Part shown: piece by piece, positions 62,735 to 64,000 of the stretch
How positions within the stretch are numbered: position 1 is the first letter of the stretch
Layout: every line of letters begins with the position of its first letter
Origin: Prochlorococcus marinus CUG1417
GTDB taxonomy: Bacteria; Cyanobacteriota; Cyanobacteriia; PCC-6307; Cyanobiaceae
Length of the DNA stretch: 64,000 nt
Assembly: GCF_017695975.1 (NCBI RefSeq)
Contig: NZ_JAAORN010000001.1
Location: 62,001 to 126,000, forward strand
Direction: 5' to 3'
The notes under the pieces: model-generated
Seen by the model: the letters and a program-made list of their open reading frames with translations, nothing else
What the model was told of the DNA's origin: nothing
Databases searched by the model: none
Made by a program: the position numbers and the translations under genes

Positions 62735-63811
62735 TTAATTATTATGATGAACATTTTTTAAGATTTCTTGAGACCAAATTAGATTCTTTAAATACCATTT
62801 AACAGTTTTTTCAATACCTTGTTTGAAACTATATTTTGGCGCCCAACCCAATTCATTTTGTATCAAAGATGAATCAATTGAATATCTAAAATCATGTCCT
62901 GGCCTGTCTTTTACATTTGTAATTAATTTTTTAAAAGACGTTACTCTTGAAATTGATTTATCTAATATTTCGCAAATAGTTTCTAAAACTTCTCTATTTG
63001 TTTTTTCGTTTGATCCTCCTATACAATATCTTTTTCCAATTAATGCTTTTTTAGATGCAACCATTATTAATGCATCAATATGATCATCTACAAAGATCCA
63101 ATCTCTCACATTTGAGCCATCGCCATATAGTGGTATGTTTTCACCATTAATCGCTTTATTAATTGCTAATGGTATTAATTTTTCGGGAAATTGCCAAGGG
63201 CCATAATTATTACTGCAATTTGTAATTACAGTTGGCAATCCATAAGTATGATTCCAAGCATTAACCAAATGATCACTAGCAGCCTTACTTGCAGAATAAG
63301 GACTTCTAGGAGAATAAGGTGAAATTTCTGAGAACCGTCCCATTAGTCCAAGAGTTCCAAAAACTTCATCAGTGCTAACGTGAATTAATTTAAATTTATT
63401 TTTATCCTCATCAGAAAAAGAATCAAATAATTTTCTTGCAGAATAAAGAAGATTAAAAGTACCAATAATATTACTATCAATAAAATCTGATGGACTTTGA
63501 ATTGACCTATCAACGTGCGACTCAGCTGCTAAGTGAAAAATTAGATCTGGTTTAACAGAGTTAACTAATTCGTCAATTTCTTTAAGATTACAAAGATTAA
63601 TATGAAAAAATTTATATCTTTCTTTTTGTTCATTTTTCATTTTAGATAGTAAATTATTTATTGCAAACTGGTCGCTGGCATAACCTAATTTGTCAACATT
63701 AAAAATGTTTAATGAAGAATTTAGCAGTAATTTTCTTATCAGATTACTTCCTATAAAACCATAACCACCAGTTATGAGGACTCTGCAATGGTTTTTTAAA
63801 AGTACAGTCAT
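62735..63811 (-). CDS. rfbB: dTDP-glucose 4,6-dehydratase
   Basis: RfbB turns dTDP-glucose into 4-keto-6-deoxy dTDP-glucose for rhamnose and other deoxy sugars of surface polysaccharide. The 358 residues have the NAD fold ITGGYGFIGSNLIRKLL, the SDR catalytic Tyr-x3-Lys in SPYSASKAASDHLV near residue 171, the Thr-Asp-Glu site in VSTDEVFGTLG and YGPWQFPEKLIPLAINKAI. It lies 15 bases downstream of rfbA on the same strand. Confidence 0.93.
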   Translation of the reverse strand: MTVLLKNHCRVLITGGYGFIGSNLIRKLLLNSSLNIFNVDKLGYASDQFAINNLLSKMKNEQKERYKFFHINLCNLKEIDELVNSVKPDLIFHLAAESHVDRSIQSPSDFIDSNIIGTFNLLYSARKLFDSFSDEDKNKFKLIHVSTDEVFGTLGLMGRFSEISPYSPRSPYSASKAASDHLVNAWNHTYGLPTVITNCSNNYGPWQFPEKLIPLAINKAINGENIPLYGDGSNVRDWIFVDDHIDALIMVASKKALIGKRYCIGGSNEKTNREVLETICEILDKSISRVTSFKKLITNVKDRPGHDFRYSIDSSLIQNELGWAPKYSFKQGIEKTVKWYLKNLIWSQEILKNVHHNN

Positions 63812-63826
63812 TTATTTTTTTTATTT

Positions 63827-64000
63827 TTAAGATTTTATGCTGTTAGGAGTATTACCTAATAAATATTTATTTTTTGAATTAGATGAGTCTATCAATTGCA
63901 TAAGGTATTCCCCATAACCGCTTTTTAAAAGGGATTTTGATAACTTGATTAGTTGCTGATCAGAAATCCATTTTTGCCGCCATGAAACTTCTTCTGGACA
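63827..64000 (-). CDS. rfbA: Glucose-1-phosphate thymidylyltransferase, C-terminal part (runs off the right edge)
   Basis: Only the last 57 residues are visible: CPEEVSWRQKWISDQQLIKL, SKSLLKSGYGEYLMQLIDSS and a polar tail. These match the C-terminal helices of RmlA/RfbA, including the LxKSGYGxYL end. The enzyme makes dTDP-glucose, the substrate of rfbB just downstream. The rest of the gene is outside the window. Confidence 0.85.
   Translation of the reverse strand, partial: CPEEVSWRQKWISDQQLIKLSKSLLKSGYGEYLMQLIDSSNSKNKYLLGNTPNSIKS

Overview
The window reads as an ungapped piece of a marine picocyanobacterium chromosome, most likely a high-light-adapted Prochlorococcus. The evidence is very AT-rich DNA, tiny intergenic gaps, abutting or overlapping genes on both strands, and photosynthesis and cyanobacterium-specific families: psbX, ycf66, ycf33, ndhO, a probable petL, two high-light-inducible (Hli) genes, zeta-carotene desaturase, and DUF2973, DUF3120, DUF4346, DUF4912 and DUF512 proteins. 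The strain cannot be named from the sequence alone.

Layout. 1-7.5 kb: end of smc, a PRC-barrel protein, a lipid-A-disaccharide-synthase-like gene just behind a tRNA-Leu, accC, a YggT protein, psbX, ycf66 and an hli gene. 7.5-17.6 kb: an ABC exporter-like fusion, a HIT protein, peptide deformylase, an S9 peptidase and the sufB-C-D-S operon. 17.6-26.4 kb: a DUF4912 protein, phosphoglucomutase, rarA, phosphopantetheinyl transferase, peroxiredoxin, coaX, cysH and a type II NADH dehydrogenase. 26.4-30.4 kb: an SLC13-type permease followed by ktrB and ktrA. 30.4-36 kb: several very small genes (ribbon-helix-helix regulator, Nif11-like leader peptide, one-helix membrane proteins, a twin CX3C miniprotein, a 48-residue Hli), an ABC-F ATPase and an HtrA protease. 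36-46 kb: BrkB-like, inositol-phosphatase-like, TolC, radical SAM/DUF512, nadB, VKOR-thioredoxin fusion, rimO and petL. 46-60 kb: a tandem pterin synthase with a RibD-like reductase, aroK, rbfA, hemD, zds, an A-type Fe-S carrier, an LpxB-related protein, ndhO, a J-domain protein and cysK.

The end of the window (60.4-64 kb) differs. A tRNA-Asn gene is followed by a roughly 1-kb segment closed by a second copy of the 15 bases that form the tRNA 3' end. This mini-island carries its own terminator, two divergent small genes of unknown function and nested direct repeats, and it has pushed the probable original tRNA terminator about 1 kb away. Beyond it lie about 470 bases with no gene and then rfbB and the end of rfbA (dTDP-sugar synthesis), as at the edge of a cell-surface polysaccharide island.

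Functional links: Fe-S and sulfur metabolism is well represented (sufBCDS, A-type carrier, cysH, cysK, radical SAM enzymes). Cofactor genes include accC, coaX, nadB, hemD and the pterin pair. The ion-transport trio SLC13-KtrB-KtrA is packed as one unit. The most unusual items are the tRNA-Asn mini-island, the leader-like peptide without a core, the twin CX3C miniprotein, a tRNA-Leu with an AAG anticodon, and extreme packing in which divergent genes share a start-codon base and convergent genes share stop codons.
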